This document shows positions 33,351-42,977 of a stretch of 46,567 bases of DNA, one piece after another; the first letter of the stretch is position 1, and each line of letters starts with the position of its first letter. The stretch is taken from positions 671 through 47,237 of the forward strand of contig CADBWP010000003.1 in assembly GCA_902798365.1 (NCBI GenBank), given 5' to 3'. Below the pieces are notes generated by a model. That model was not told the DNA's origin, did not search any database, and worked only from the letters and a program-made list of their open reading frames with translations. The DNA comes from an uncultured Ruminococcus sp. (lineage in GTDB: Bacteria > Bacillota > Clostridia > Oscillospirales > Acutalibacteraceae). The position numbers were made by a program, and so were the translations under genes.

Positions 33351-35162
33351 TTAGTCCGTGTCTAATTTAAGCACCGCCATGAACGCCTCCTGCGGAACCT
33401 CTACGGTGCCCAGCTGGCGCATGCGCTTCTTGCCTTCCTTCTGCTTTTCAAGCAGCTTTTTCTTTCGGGTTATGTCGCCGCCGTAGCACTTGGCAAGAAC
33501 GTCCTTGCGCATTGCCTTTACGGTCTCGCGCGCTATAATCTTGCCGCCTATGCACGCCTGAATGGGAACCTCAAACAGCTGGCGCGGTATCTTTTCCTTA
33601 AGCTTCTCCGCCATCTTGCGCGCTCTGGGGTACGCCTTGTCCTTGTGGATGATAAAGCTCAGCGCATCCACCACCTCGCCGTTGAGCATGATGTCAAGCT
33701 TTACAAGCTCGCTCGGCACATATCCCTTAAGCTCATAGTCAAACGACGCATAGCCGCGCGTGCGGCTTTTGAGCGTGTCAAAAAAGTCGTAGATTATCTC
33801 GGCGAGCGGCAGCACATAATGCAGATCAACCCTGTCGGCGTCGATGTACTGCATGTCAACAAAGGTGCCGCGTCTGTCCTGGCACAGCTCCATTATGTTG
33901 CCCACATAATCCTTGGGCGTGTAGATGTGCGCGTCGGTCACGGGCTCCTCCGCCGTTGCAATAAGCGAGGGATCGGGATAATTGGTGGGGTTGTCTATGT
34001 TTTCAACGGTGCCGTCGGTGCGCGTTATGCGGTAAATTACGCTGGGCGCGGTGGTTATAAGGTCAAGCAGATACTCGCGCTCCAGCCTCTCCTGAATTAT
34101 CTCCATGTGCAAAAGTCCCAGAAAGCCGCAGCGGAAGCCGAAGCCCAGCGCCACCGAGGTCTCGGGTTCAAAGCTCAGCGCAGCGTCGTTCAGCTGTAAC
34201 TTTTCAAGCGCGTCCTTAAGGTCGCCGTACTTTGCGCCGTCAACGGGATAAATGCCGCAGAACACCATCGGCTGAGCCTCGCGGTAACCGGGAAGCGGTT
34301 CGGCTGCCGGGTTGTTTGCAAGGGTGACGGTGTCGCCCACCTTGGCGTCGGCAAGGGTCTTTATGGAGCCGGTGATGTAGCCTACCTCGCCTGCGTACAG
34401 ACCGTCGGTCTTTTCGGAGGTGGTGGCGTGCATAAGTCCGCACTCAACAACGTTGAACACGCTGCCCGTCGCCATAAGCCTGAACTCGTCGCCCGGGTGT
34501 ATCTGACCCTCCTTGAGGCGGACATAGATGATAACGCCCTTGTAGCTGTCGTAGTAGCTGTCAAAGATAAGTGCTCGCAGCGGAGCGTCGGGGTCGCCCG
34601 AGGGCGCGGGAATGTCGCTGACGATCTTTTCAAGCACGGCGTGGATGTTTATGCCCGCCTTTGCCGAAATCTTGGGCGCGTCCTCGGCGGGGATGCCTAT
34701 TACGTCCTCTATCTCGGTGATAACGCGGTCGGGGTCGGCGCCGGGCAGGTCGATCTTGTTTATTACGGGAACTATCTCAAGCCCGCTGTCAACCGCAAGA
34801 TAGGTGTTGGCAAGGGTCTGAGCCTCTATGCCCTGCGACGCGTCAACAACAAGTATGGCGCCCTCGCAGGCGGCGAGAGAACGCGACACCTCATAGTTAA
34901 AGTCAACGTGGCCCGGGGTGTCGATAAGGTTGAAAAGGTATTCCTCGCCGTCGTCCGCCTTGTATATCACGCTTACGGCGCGCGCCTTAATGGTTATGCC
35001 GCGCTCGCGCTCCAGCTCCATGTCGTCAAGCAGCTGAGCCTCCATGTCGCGGGCGGACACCGAGTTGGTGTGCTCCAAAATGCGGTCGGCAAGCGTGCTT
35101 TTGCCGTGGTCTATGTGGGCTATAATGCTGAAATTTCTTATTTTATCCTGAGGAAAAGACAA
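33351..35162 (-). CDS. lepA: Elongation factor 4
   Basis: 603 aa from a TTG at 35162, chosen because GGTGAT, complementary to the 16S rRNA end, lies 4 nt upstream; a GTG at 35171 would add three residues and lie inside that site. A ribosomal GTPase thought to back-translocate or help initiation. [21 protein letters not shown] (G1), [12 protein letters not shown] (G2), [10 protein letters not shown] (G3), [13 protein letters not shown] (G4), and the EF4-specific C-terminal domain with [30 protein letters not shown]. It has its own promoter, divergent from nifJ. Confidence 0.96.
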   Translation of the reverse strand: MSFPQDKIRNFSIIAHIDHGKSTLADRILEHTNSVSARDMEAQLLDDMELERERGITIKARAVSVIYKADDGEEYLFNLIDTPGHVDFNYEVSRSLAACEGAILVVDASQGIEAQTLANTYLAVDSGLEIVPVINKIDLPGADPDRVITEIEDVIGIPAEDAPKISAKAGINIHAVLEKIVSDIPAPSGDPDAPLRALIFDSYYDSYKGVIIYVRLKEGQIHPGDEFRLMATGSVFNVVECGLMHATTSEKTDGLYAGEVGYITGSIKTLADAKVGDTVTLANNPAAEPLPGYREAQPMVFCGIYPVDGAKYGDLKDALEKLQLNDAALSFEPETSVALGFGFRCGFLGLLHMEIIQERLEREYLLDLITTAPSVIYRITRTDGTVENIDNPTNYPDPSLIATAEEPVTDAHIYTPKDYVGNIMELCQDRRGTFVDMQYIDADRVDLHYVLPLAEIIYDFFDTLKSRTRGYASFDYELKGYVPSELVKLDIMLNGEVVDALSFIIHKDKAYPRARKMAEKLKEKIPRQLFEVPIQACIGGKIIARETVKAMRKDVLAKCYGGDITRKKKLLEKQKEGKKRMRQLGTVEVPQEAFMAVLKLDTD

Positions 35163-35193
35163 TTCTATCACCTTGTTTTTTCAATATGAGGTT

Positions 35194-35222
35194 ATTGTAC
35201 CATAAAACCAAGCCGGAAACAA
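35194..35222 (-). promoter_or_regulatory. Predicted promoter of lepA
   Basis: TTGTTT (35217-35222), a 17-nt spacer and TACAAT (35194-35199) on the minus strand. Confidence 0.6.
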
Positions 35223-35338
35223 GGTGTTTTTTGAGCCGAGCGGCAATTTGATTTGCCCGCCGCCGTGCGCTTTGTTTTTGTTTGCTTCGGCACGAAACGA
35301 CGTTTTCCGTCACGTGTCAAAAAAAACGGCAAAAAGTC

Positions 35339-35367
35339 TTTACAAATTAGGTAAAAAGTGATAAGAT
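35339..35367 (+). promoter_or_regulatory. Predicted promoter of nifJ
   Basis: TTTACA (35339-35344), a 17-nt spacer and TAAGAT (35362-35367), giving a leader of about 75 nt. Confidence 0.65.
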
Positions 35368-35449
35368 TTAAAGTAATACAGTATGCAATTTTATTGTGTA
35401 CGGCGGCTTTGCAAATATTGCCGCACCATATAAAGGAGGACGATTTCCA

Positions 35450-38400
35450 ATGGCAAGAAAAATGAAAACCATGGATGGTAACAGCGCTGTCGCTCATGTT
35501 TCCTACGCTTTTACAGACGTTGCTGCTATTTATCCCATCACACCTTCTTCCGTAATGGCAGACCTGACCGATAAGTTTTCGGCGGCAGGTCAGAAAAACC
35601 TTTTCGGAAGAGAAGTTCAGGTAACCGAGATGCAGTCTGAGGGCGGCGCTTCGGGTGCTGTTCACGGCTCGCTTGCAGCGGGCGCTCTGACAACCACATA
35701 CACGGCTTCTCAGGGTCTGCTCCTTATGATTCCCAATATGTACAAGATGGCGGGCGAGCTGCTCCCCGGCGTTATCCACGTTTCGGCACGTGCTCTCACC
35801 AGCCACGCACTTTCTATTTTCGGCGACCATTCCGACGTATATGCCTGCCGTCAGACAGGTTACGCGATGCTCTGCTCCAACAATCCTCAGGAATGTATGG
35901 ATCTGGGCGCAGTTGCTCACCTTGCGGCTATTAAGGGCAGGGTTCCCTTCCTGCACTTCTTTGACGGCTTCCGCACCTCTCACGAGATCCAGAAGATCGG
36001 TGAGTGGGACTATGCAGACCTCGCCGACATGCTCGACTGGGACGCTGTAGAGCAGTTCAGACGCCGTTCGCTCAACCCCGAGCACCCCGTAACAAGAGGT
36101 ACCGCTCAGAACGACGATATCTTCTTCCAGGCAAGAGAGGCGTGCAACAAGTATTATGACGCGGCTCCCGAGGTTGTTATCGAATACATGAACAAAGTAA
36201 ACGAGAAGATCGGCACCGACTACAAGCCCTTCAACTACTACGGCGCTGCCGACGCAGAGCACGTTATAGTTGCCATGGGTTCGGTTTGCGACTGCGCCGA
36301 GGAGGTTGTTGATTACCTCAACGCCGCAGGCGAAAAGGTTGGTCTGCTCAAGGTAAGACTGTACCGTCCCTTCGTAGGCGAGTACATGGTAAACGAGCTT
36401 CCCGACACCGTTAAGACCCTTTCCGTGCTTGACAGAACAAAGGAGCCCGGCTCCATAGGCGAGCCCCTTTACCTTGACGTTCTGGCAGCCATCAACGACT
36501 CCAAGTTTGCGGGCGTAAAGGTTTATGCCGGCAGATACGGTCTCGGCTCCAAGGACACCACACCCGGCGACGTTATCGCAGTATATAGAAACGCCGAGTC
36601 CGACGCTCCCAAGAGAAAGTTCACCATCGGCATCGTAGATGACGTTACAAACCTCTCGCTGCCCGTTGTTGAGAACCCCGACACAACTCCCGCAGGCACA
36701 CACAGCTGCAAGTTCTGGGGTCTGGGCGCAGACGGCACCGTAGGCGCAAACAAGAACTCCATCAAGATCATCGGCGACCACACCGACATGTATGCTCAGG
36801 GCTACTTTGCTTACGACTCCAAAAAGTCGGGCGGTCTTACCGTTTCGCACCTGCGCTTCGGCGACAAGCCCATCAAATCCACATATTACATCTCCAAGGC
36901 AGACTTTGTTGCCTGCCACAACCCCTCTTATGTAGATAAGTACGAGATCGTAGAGGATCTTAAAGAGGGCGGCTCCTTCCTGCTCAACTGCGCATGGGAC
37001 GTTGAAGAGCTTTCAAACCGTCTGCCCGGCAAAATGAAGAGGATCCTTGCCGAGAGAAACATCAACTTCTACACCATCGACGCTATCAAGATCGGTAAAG
37101 AGATCGGTCTGGGCGGCCGTGTAAACACCGTTTTGCAGTCCGCGTTCTTCAAGATCGCCAACATCATCCCGGCAGAGGAAGCCAAGCAGTTTATGAAGGA
37201 CGCCGCAAAGAAGTCCTACATGAAGAAGGGTCAGGCTATCGTAGATATGAACTACGCTGCCATCGACCGCGGCATGGAAGACCTTAAGAAGGTCGAGATC
37301 CCGGCAGAGTGGGCAAGCTGCACCGACGACGCCGTTGCCGACAAGATTGAGGGCGAGGGCGCTCTGGTTGAGTATGTAAACGGCATTCTCAAGCCCGTCA
37401 ACGCTTACAAGGGCAACAAGCTGCCCGTATCCAGCTTTATGGATCACATCGACGGCACCGTGCCCAACGGCTCCTCCGCATTTGAGAAGAGAGGCATCGC
37501 CGTTGACGTTCCCGAGTGGCAGTCACAGAATTGTATCCAATGTAACAAGTGCGCCATCGTATGTCCGCACGCCGTTATCCGTCCCGTTCCCATGACAGAC
37601 GCAGAGCTTGCCGCTGCTCCCGAGGGAACCGCCGCTATCCCGATGATCGGTCTTAAGGAGCTCAAGTTCGCCATGACCGTATCCACCCTCGACTGCACAG
37701 GCTGCGGCGCCTGCGCTCAGGTTTGCCCGGGCAAGAAGGGCGAGAAGGCTCTGGTTATGAAGCCCATCGACTCTCAGAGACCCAAGCAGGCAATATTCGA
37801 TTACGCTCTGACCCTCGACGAAAAGCCCGAGGTAGCAGATAAGTTCAAGTTCTCAACCGTTAAGGGCAGCCAGTTCAAGCAGCCCCTGCTCGAGTTCTCC
37901 GGCGCATGCGCAGGCTGCGGCGAAACTCCCTATGCAAAGCTTGTTACCCAGCTCTTCGGCGACAGAATGTTCATAGCCAACGCAACAGGCTGCTCCTCCA
38001 TCTGGGGCGCTTCCGCACCGGCTACTCCCTATACCACCAACAAGAAGGGCTTTGGTCCCGCATGGCAGAACTCGCTGTTTGAGGACAACGCCGAGTTCGG
38101 TCTGGGCATGGCTCTTGCTCAGAACGCTATCCGCAAGAGACTTGCCGGTTATGTTACCGAGATAGCCGAGGCTGCCGACAGCGACGACCTCAAGGCTGCA
38201 TGCAAGGCATATCTTGACACCATCACCGATTCCACCGCATCGCGCGCCGCTACCGACGCTCTTATCGCAGAGCTCGAGAAGGTTACCGACGACGCCAAGG
38301 TGGGCGAGCTTGCCAAGAAGACCCTCGTTGATAAGGACGAGCTTGCCAAGAAGTCCATGTGGATCTTCGGCGGCGACGGCTGGGCTTACGACATCGGCTT

Positions 38401-39010
38401 CGGCGGTCTTGACCATGTTATCGCTTCCGGTGAAAACGTAAACATCCTCGTATTCGATACCGAGGTTTATTCCAACACGGGCGGTCAGTCCTCCAAGGCT
38501 ACCCCCATCGGCTCTGTTGCACAGTTTGCTGCGGCAGGTAAGGCTGTTAAGAAGAAGGACCTTGCGGCTATCGCAATGAGCTACGGCTATGTTTATGTTG
38601 CTCAGGTAGCTATGGGCGCAGACAACAATCAGGTTCTTAAGGCAATGGTAGAGGCAGAAAGCTACAACGGTCCCTCGCTGGTTATCGCTTACGCTCCCTG
38701 CATCAACCACGGCATCAAGGGCGGCATGGGCATTGCCCAGCTCGAGGAGAAGAAGGCTGTTGACGCAGGCTACTGGAACATCTTCCGCTTTGATCCCCGT
38801 CTGGCTGACGAGGGCAAGAATCCCTTCCAGCTCGACTCCAAGGCTCCCACAGCCTCTTACCGCGACTTCATCATGGGCGAGGTTCGCTACAACGCACTCA
38901 CCCGTTCCTTCCCCGAGAGAGCAGAAAAGCTCTTTGCCGAGGCAGAGAAGGTCGCAGAGCAGAAGTACGCACACCTCAAGCAGCTTTCCGAGCTTGAGCC
39001 CGCGGAATAA
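35450..39010 (+). CDS. nifJ: Pyruvate:ferredoxin (flavodoxin) oxidoreductase
   Basis: 1186 aa, the single-chain homodimeric form. It oxidises pyruvate to acetyl-CoA and CO2, reducing ferredoxin. The ATG at 35450 has AAAGGAGG 10 nt upstream; an ATG at 35396 lacks a site. Domains in order: pyrimidine-binding (KMKTMDGNSAVAHVSYAFTDVAAIYPITPSS), domain II-III with YRPF, two 4Fe-4S ferredoxin clusters (CIQCNKCAIVCPH and CTGCGACAQVCPG), then the TPP domain with CAGCGETPYAKL, NATGCSS and GGDGWAYDIGFGGLDHV. Codon use is strongly biased toward C- and T-ending optimal codons, fitting a very abundant protein. It has its own promoter and terminator. Confidence 0.97.
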   Translation: MARKMKTMDGNSAVAHVSYAFTDVAAIYPITPSSVMADLTDKFSAAGQKNLFGREVQVTEMQSEGGASGAVHGSLAAGALTTTYTASQGLLLMIPNMYKMAGELLPGVIHVSARALTSHALSIFGDHSDVYACRQTGYAMLCSNNPQECMDLGAVAHLAAIKGRVPFLHFFDGFRTSHEIQKIGEWDYADLADMLDWDAVEQFRRRSLNPEHPVTRGTAQNDDIFFQAREACNKYYDAAPEVVIEYMNKVNEKIGTDYKPFNYYGAADAEHVIVAMGSVCDCAEEVVDYLNAAGEKVGLLKVRLYRPFVGEYMVNELPDTVKTLSVLDRTKEPGSIGEPLYLDVLAAINDSKFAGVKVYAGRYGLGSKDTTPGDVIAVYRNAESDAPKRKFTIGIVDDVTNLSLPVVENPDTTPAGTHSCKFWGLGADGTVGANKNSIKIIGDHTDMYAQGYFAYDSKKSGGLTVSHLRFGDKPIKSTYYISKADFVACHNPSYVDKYEIVEDLKEGGSFLLNCAWDVEELSNRLPGKMKRILAERNINFYTIDAIKIGKEIGLGGRVNTVLQSAFFKIANIIPAEEAKQFMKDAAKKSYMKKGQAIVDMNYAAIDRGMEDLKKVEIPAEWASCTDDAVADKIEGEGALVEYVNGILKPVNAYKGNKLPVSSFMDHIDGTVPNGSSAFEKRGIAVDVPEWQSQNCIQCNKCAIVCPHAVIRPVPMTDAELAAAPEGTAAIPMIGLKELKFAMTVSTLDCTGCGACAQVCPGKKGEKALVMKPIDSQRPKQAIFDYALTLDEKPEVADKFKFSTVKGSQFKQPLLEFSGACAGCGETPYAKLVTQLFGDRMFIANATGCSSIWGASAPATPYTTNKKGFGPAWQNSLFEDNAEFGLGMALAQNAIRKRLAGYVTEIAEAADSDDLKAACKAYLDTITDSTASRAATDALIAELEKVTDDAKVGELAKKTLVDKDELAKKSMWIFGGDGWAYDIGFGGLDHVIASGENVNILVFDTEVYSNTGGQSSKATPIGSVAQFAAAGKAVKKKDLAAIAMSYGYVYVAQVAMGADNNQVLKAMVEAESYNGPSLVIAYAPCINHGIKGGMGIAQLEEKKAVDAGYWNIFRFDPRLADEGKNPFQLDSKAPTASYRDFIMGEVRYNALTRSFPERAEKLFAEAEKVAEQKYAHLKQLSELEPAE

Positions 39011-39030
39011 TAAGCTAATATTTCAAATTT

Positions 39031-39063
39031 GCAGGCGGCACGTTTGTGTCGCCTGCGTTTTTT
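39031..39063 (+). terminator. Terminator of nifJ
   Basis: GCAGGCG (39031-39037) pairs with CGCCTGC (39050-39056), inner CAC/GTG, followed by GTTTTTT, 20 nt past the stop. Confidence 0.88.
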
Positions 39064-39192
39064 AACTGATTATGCAAGGGGTTTCATTTAACAAAAGAGC
39101 TGCCGTTATCGCAGGGGAGTCCAATGTGGTTCTCAAAAAGCGATAAGATGATGACATCAGTCAGCGAATGGCTATTATACTGTCCGCAGCAC

Positions 39193-39227
39193 TTACGACC
39201 CGCCGTTGCAGAAAGGCTTTGTTAATA
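39193..39227 (-). repeat. Dispersed 35-nt intergenic repeat, copy B
   Basis: The reverse complement matches 1672-1706 at 33 of 35 bases. It lies in the otherwise featureless gap 39064-39251 between nifJ and spoVAE, where I see no gene or promoter. Confidence 0.7.
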
Positions 39228-39251
39228 CTAACCTTTCCAAAGGCGGAGAAA

Positions 39252-39265
39252 GCGTCCACTGACGC
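39252..39265 (-). terminator. Possible terminator of spoVAE
   Basis: GCGTC-AGTG-GACGC on the minus strand, overlapping the stop codon and followed by TTTCT. The hairpin is short and the T run poor. Confidence 0.35.
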
Positions 39266-39618
39266 TATTTGTCGCCCGATTTTGAGACGATTGCAGCCGC
39301 AAGAGAGAACGCCACCGCCGCCGAAATACCTGCGGCGGCGCTTTTTATTCCGCCGGTCAGGATACCGAGCGCACCGTCCGAGGCGAGCGCATCTTTTACG
39401 CCCCGGGACATCAGGTACCCGAAGCCGCTTATGGGCACGGCTGCGCCCTCTCCGCCGAAATCCGCTATAAAATCATAAATGCCGAACGCCCCCAGTACCG
39501 CGCCTGCCGCCAAAAAGCCCGTTAGGATCCTTGCCGGTGTCAGGGAGGTTTTGTCGATAAGAAGCTGCCCTGCCGCGCAGATGATGCCGCCCGTCAGAAA
39601 CGCCGAAACAAACTGCAT
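39265..39618 (-). CDS. spoVAE: Stage V sporulation protein AE (SpoVAE/SpoVAEb type)
   Basis: 117 aa, three to four membrane segments. ICAAGQLLIDKTSLTPARILTGFLAAGAVLGAFGIYD and VPISGFGYLMSRGVKDA are the hallmark stretches of SpoVAE, part of the inner-membrane channel that moves dipicolinic acid into the forespore and out on germination. GAGGTGA precedes the ATG. In most spore formers it lies with spoVAC and spoVAD; here it stands alone between nifJ and an ABC operon. No clear forespore (SigG) promoter could be read. It implies that the organism, or its ancestor, forms spores. Confidence 0.93.
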   Translation of the reverse strand: MQFVSAFLTGGIICAAGQLLIDKTSLTPARILTGFLAAGAVLGAFGIYDFIADFGGEGAAVPISGFGYLMSRGVKDALASDGALGILTGGIKSAAAGISAAVAFSLAAAIVSKSGDK

Positions 39619-39716
39619 ACGCTCACCTCAACCGATTATTACTGTCATATTGTGTCCGTCCGCTGAAAAATAATGCGGTCAATGTGAAAGAAACCTGAAT
39701 TTTTTTAAAAAAAAGC

Positions 39717-39745
39717 TACACAAACACGGACTTTTGTGTTACAAT
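39717..39745 (+). promoter_or_regulatory. Predicted promoter with operator-like dyad, Gld-like operon
   Basis: TACACA (39717-39722), a 17-nt spacer and an extended -10 TGTTACAAT (39737-39745). A perfect dyad ACACAAA-8-TTTGTGT (39718-39724, 39733-39739) lies exactly in the spacer, where a bound repressor would block RNA polymerase. Confidence 0.6.
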
Positions 39746-39801
39746 GTACCTTGGAAAAAAACAATCGGAAGCCGCGCACGCGGTTTTCAAGGAGTGACAC
39801 T

Positions 39802-40752
39802 ATGATAGAGGTAAAAAACCTTACCAAGTCCTACGGCAGGCTGAAGGCTATCGACAACATCAGCTTTTCGGTGGATACGGGCGAGGTGCTCGGCTTTCTC
39901 GGTCCCAACGGCGCGGGAAAATCGACCACAATGAACATTATAACGGGCTATATTTCTTCAAGCTCGGGCACCGTTACCGTAGATGGCGCCGAGATTTTGG
40001 AGCAGCCGCGCAAGGCAAAAAGCAAAATAGGCTACCTGCCCGAGATTCCGCCGCTCTATACTGACATGACGGTGCGCCGTTATCTGGAATTCATGTTTGA
40101 GCTTAAGCGCGTAAAGCTGCCCAAGCGCGAGCATATCGACGAGATCATGCGCGTGGTGAGCATAAACGAGCAGGCAGACAGGATAATCGGACATCTGTCA
40201 AAGGGCTTTCGCCAGCGCGTGGGCTTTGCTCAGGCGCTGCTGGGCAATCCGCCGGTCATCATACTCGACGAGCCCACCGTGGGACTTGACCCCAAGCAGA
40301 TAATAGAGATTCGCAAGCTTATACGAAGCCTGGGCAAAAAGCACACGGTCATATTTTCCTCGCATGTATTAAGCGAGATCTCCGCCGCCTGCGACCGCAT
40401 CATCGTTATCAACCGCGGCAAGATCGTTGCCGACGCAAAGGTTGACGAGCTGGCAGGCGTGCTTTCGGGCGGACAAAGGCTGTCGCTCATCGTTGAGGGA
40501 AGCCCATCGGCGATCACCGAGGAGATCAAACTGCTGCCCGGCGTCACCCGCGTCAAAAAGGAGCGCGAGCTGTCCGGCGGCAGCGCAAGATACACCGTGT
40601 CTTACGACAGCGATACCGACGTGCGCCGCGCGGTGTTTGGCGCAATGGCGCGCATAGACTGCCCGATACTCGAAATGAAGTCGGGCGACGAGAGCCTTGA
40701 GGAGATGTTCCTCAAGCTGACCGAACAAAGCGAAGGAGGCGATGAGGAATGA
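39802..40752 (+). CDS. ABC transporter ATP-binding protein (GldA-like)
   Basis: 316 aa from the ATG at 39802 (AAGGAGTG upstream); the longer frame overlaps the promoter. Walker A GPNGAGKST, Q-loop LPEIPPLY, signature LSKGFRQRVGFAQ, Walker B VIILDEPTVGLDP, and switch His in SSHVLSEI. The C-terminal ~95 residues are the extra domain usual in ABC-2 ATPases. It resembles GldA, but in a non-gliding Firmicute the role is unknown. The 3' end overlaps the permease start (ATGA). Confidence 0.92.
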   Translation: MIEVKNLTKSYGRLKAIDNISFSVDTGEVLGFLGPNGAGKSTTMNIITGYISSSSGTVTVDGAEILEQPRKAKSKIGYLPEIPPLYTDMTVRRYLEFMFELKRVKLPKREHIDEIMRVVSINEQADRIIGHLSKGFRQRVGFAQALLGNPPVIILDEPTVGLDPKQIIEIRKLIRSLGKKHTVIFSSHVLSEISAACDRIIVINRGKIVADAKVDELAGVLSGGQRLSLIVEGSPSAITEEIKLLPGVTRVKKERELSGGSARYTVSYDSDTDVRRAVFGAMARIDCPILEMKSGDESLEEMFLKLTEQSEGGDEE

Positions 40753-41453
40753 TTGCAATTTACAGGCGCGAGCTCAGCGCGTACTTCAACTCGGCAATAG
40801 CCTATGTGGTTTTGGCTGTATTCTTTTTCTTCTCGGGCTTCTTCTTCATCAATTACTGCGTGGGCGGCAACACCACCAGCCTGTCCTATGTTTATGGCAG
40901 CATGTTTTATATCATCATGTTCCTTATCCCCGTGCTTACCATGAAAACCTTTTCCGAGGAAAAGCGCCAAAAAACAGACCAGGCGCTGCTCACCTCGCCA
41001 ACAAGCCTTACCGAGATCGTGGCAGGCAAGTTTTTGGGCGCATTCACCATCTTCGGCATGTGCTGTTCAATATTCATTATTTACGCGATAGTCATTTCGT
41101 TCTTTGCTCAGCCGCAATGGTCGGTGGTGCTGTGCACCCTGCTTGGCGTGCTGCTGCTCGGCGCGGCGCTTATAGCCATCAACGTGTTTATATCCTCGCT
41201 CACCGAAAGCATGGTGGTGGCGGCGGTCATCGGCATGGCGGTCGGTCTTATAATCGACACCATGAGCTATATAATCAGCCTTATCCCCGTTGGCTGGATC
41301 GCCGATACCGTGAGCAAAATCAACTTTTTAAACTATTACACCAACTTCACCTACGGAATACTCAGCGTGGTAGATGTGGTGTTCTTCCTGAGCGTGACGG
41401 CGCTGTTTTTGTTCTTCACCGTTCGCGTTCTTGAAAAAAGACGCTGGAGCTAA
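40749..41453 (+). CDS. ABC-2 type permease (GldF-like)
   Basis: 234 aa with six predicted membrane segments, among them IAYVVLAVFFFFSGFFFINY, MFYIIMFLIPVLTM, FTIFGMCCSIFIIYAIVISFF and LLGVLLLGAALIAINVFI. The conserved loop TMKTFSEEKRQKTDQALLTSP is typical of GldF/NosY-like permeases. It forms the transporter with the preceding ATPase and the GldG-like protein 12 nt downstream. Confidence 0.9.
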   Translation: MIAIYRRELSAYFNSAIAYVVLAVFFFFSGFFFINYCVGGNTTSLSYVYGSMFYIIMFLIPVLTMKTFSEEKRQKTDQALLTSPTSLTEIVAGKFLGAFTIFGMCCSIFIIYAIVISFFAQPQWSVVLCTLLGVLLLGAALIAINVFISSLTESMVVAAVIGMAVGLIIDTMSYIISLIPVGWIADTVSKINFLNYYTNFTYGILSVVDVVFFLSVTALFLFFTVRVLEKRRWS

Positions 41454-41465
41454 GGAGGTAATACA

Positions 41466-42977
41466 ATGTCAGACAAAGAAAAAACGACCTCCAAGCGCCA
41501 AGGCGGTCTCAAACGCTTTTTGAGCTCGCGCAAGGCCCGCCACGGCGGAATTGCCATATCAATCACGGTCATAGCCATAGCCATGGTAATAGCGATAAAC
41601 GTCATAATGTCGCTGCTTGTTGACCGCTTTCCCGACCTTAAGCTCGACTTCACCTCAAACGGCGCCTATGCTCTGTCGGACGACACGGCCGAGTATATGA
41701 GCCACCTCAAAAAGGACGTGACATTTTATATCCTTGCTCCCGAGGATGATTTTACCGCCACAAGCACCTATTTTGTTCAGGCAAAAAACCTGCTCGACAA
41801 GATGGAGGCAAAATCGGACGGCAAATTTCACGTTGAGTATATAGACACCACCGCAAACCCCACCTTTGCCAAGGATTATCCCAATATCGACTGGGACACG
41901 CGCACAAACGTGGGCGTTTTAAAATCGGACGACCGCTACAAGGGTCTGTCAATAGACGACTGCTTCACCTATGACGACGAGTACTATCAGTACTATCAGC
42001 AGTACAAGTTTACCGGCACCACCATCGAACAGGCGGCGGTCAAGGGCGCGCTGTATGTAACGAGCGACGAAAACGTGCTTGTGGATATTATTACAAGCGA
42101 GGGCGAGGACGACACCTCTGCCATCAAGACCCTTCTCAGCGACAACGCCTACGACGTAAAAGAGGTTTCGCTGCTCACGGGTCAGCTCGACGACGACGCT
42201 CAGTTTGCAATAATCTATGCGCCCACGGTCGATTTGAGCGAGGCGTCGGCAGCGGCTCTTGAAAAGTGGCTCGACAACGGCGGAAGATACGGCAAGACCC
42301 TGCTTTACTTTGCAAACTCCAACCCCACGCTGGGCGAGATAAAAACCCCAAACCTCGATTCGCTTCTGGCAAAATGGGGAATGAAGCAGAACAGCGGCTA
42401 CGCCTATGAAACCGACTACGACCACATGCTCAACGGAGCGTCGGCTCTGGCGTTTGTCACCGAATACGCCGACAGCTACACCGACGGCCTCAAAAACCCC
42501 GGGCTGTCCGTAATCAGCTACTACGCTCACCCAATCGAGCTTACCGATACCAACACGGCAAAAGCGGTTTTGAACACCTCTACCCACGCGGGCATAATGC
42601 CCATAGACGCCGACGAGAGCTTCGACTTTGAGGCGGGCGTCAAGGGCGAGGCAATAGCCGTTGCCGCCGAGGGCAGCAGAGCCGGCACCGATGATTACTC
42701 AAGGGTGATAGCCTTCGGCTCCTCGGCGATGTTCAGCTCGCAGTATCTGTCGCTTGGCAGCTTTAACAACGCCGCCTTCCTTATGAACATTTTCAACACC
42801 ATAGCAGACAAGGACGACGACACCGTTATTATCGAGGGCAAGGCGCTCAGCGACGCGGAGCTCGGCATAACCGACGCCGCCACCGCCAACACCATGATGA
42901 TCGTTTTCGTATTTGTTATTCCCATAGCGGTGTTTGTGCCGGGAATAATCGTTTGGGTGCGCAGGAGGAATAAATAA
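41466..42977 (+). CDS. GldG-like ABC transporter auxiliary membrane protein
   Basis: 503 aa. One membrane segment near the N-terminus (about residues 33-55, GIAISITVIAIAMVIAINVIMSLL), a large extracytoplasmic part beginning FPDLKLDFTSNGAYALSDDT, and a C-terminal membrane segment (about 473-497) ending WVRRRNK. The beginning and the two-anchor layout match the Gldg/ABC_transp_aux family, which goes with GldA/GldF. Function in Firmicutes unknown. Stop and next start share a base (TAATG). Confidence 0.85.
   Translation: MSDKEKTTSKRQGGLKRFLSSRKARHGGIAISITVIAIAMVIAINVIMSLLVDRFPDLKLDFTSNGAYALSDDTAEYMSHLKKDVTFYILAPEDDFTATSTYFVQAKNLLDKMEAKSDGKFHVEYIDTTANPTFAKDYPNIDWDTRTNVGVLKSDDRYKGLSIDDCFTYDDEYYQYYQQYKFTGTTIEQAAVKGALYVTSDENVLVDIITSEGEDDTSAIKTLLSDNAYDVKEVSLLTGQLDDDAQFAIIYAPTVDLSEASAAALEKWLDNGGRYGKTLLYFANSNPTLGEIKTPNLDSLLAKWGMKQNSGYAYETDYDHMLNGASALAFVTEYADSYTDGLKNPGLSVISYYAHPIELTDTNTAKAVLNTSTHAGIMPIDADESFDFEAGVKGEAIAVAAEGSRAGTDDYSRVIAFGSSAMFSSQYLSLGSFNNAAFLMNIFNTIADKDDDTVIIEGKALSDAELGITDAATANTMMIVFVFVIPIAVFVPGIIVWVRRRNK

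Noticed and set aside
35192-36919. A 575-codon open frame opposite nifJ, and another of 373 codons at 37853-38974
   Set aside because: They are antisense shadows caused by the biased codon use of nifJ; the predicted proteins have no recognisable motif and lack ribosome binding sites.
39064-39264. Short open frames in the gap between nifJ and spoVAE
   Set aside because: They lack ribosome binding sites and recognisable protein features; the gap holds only the dispersed 35-nt repeat and a weak hairpin.
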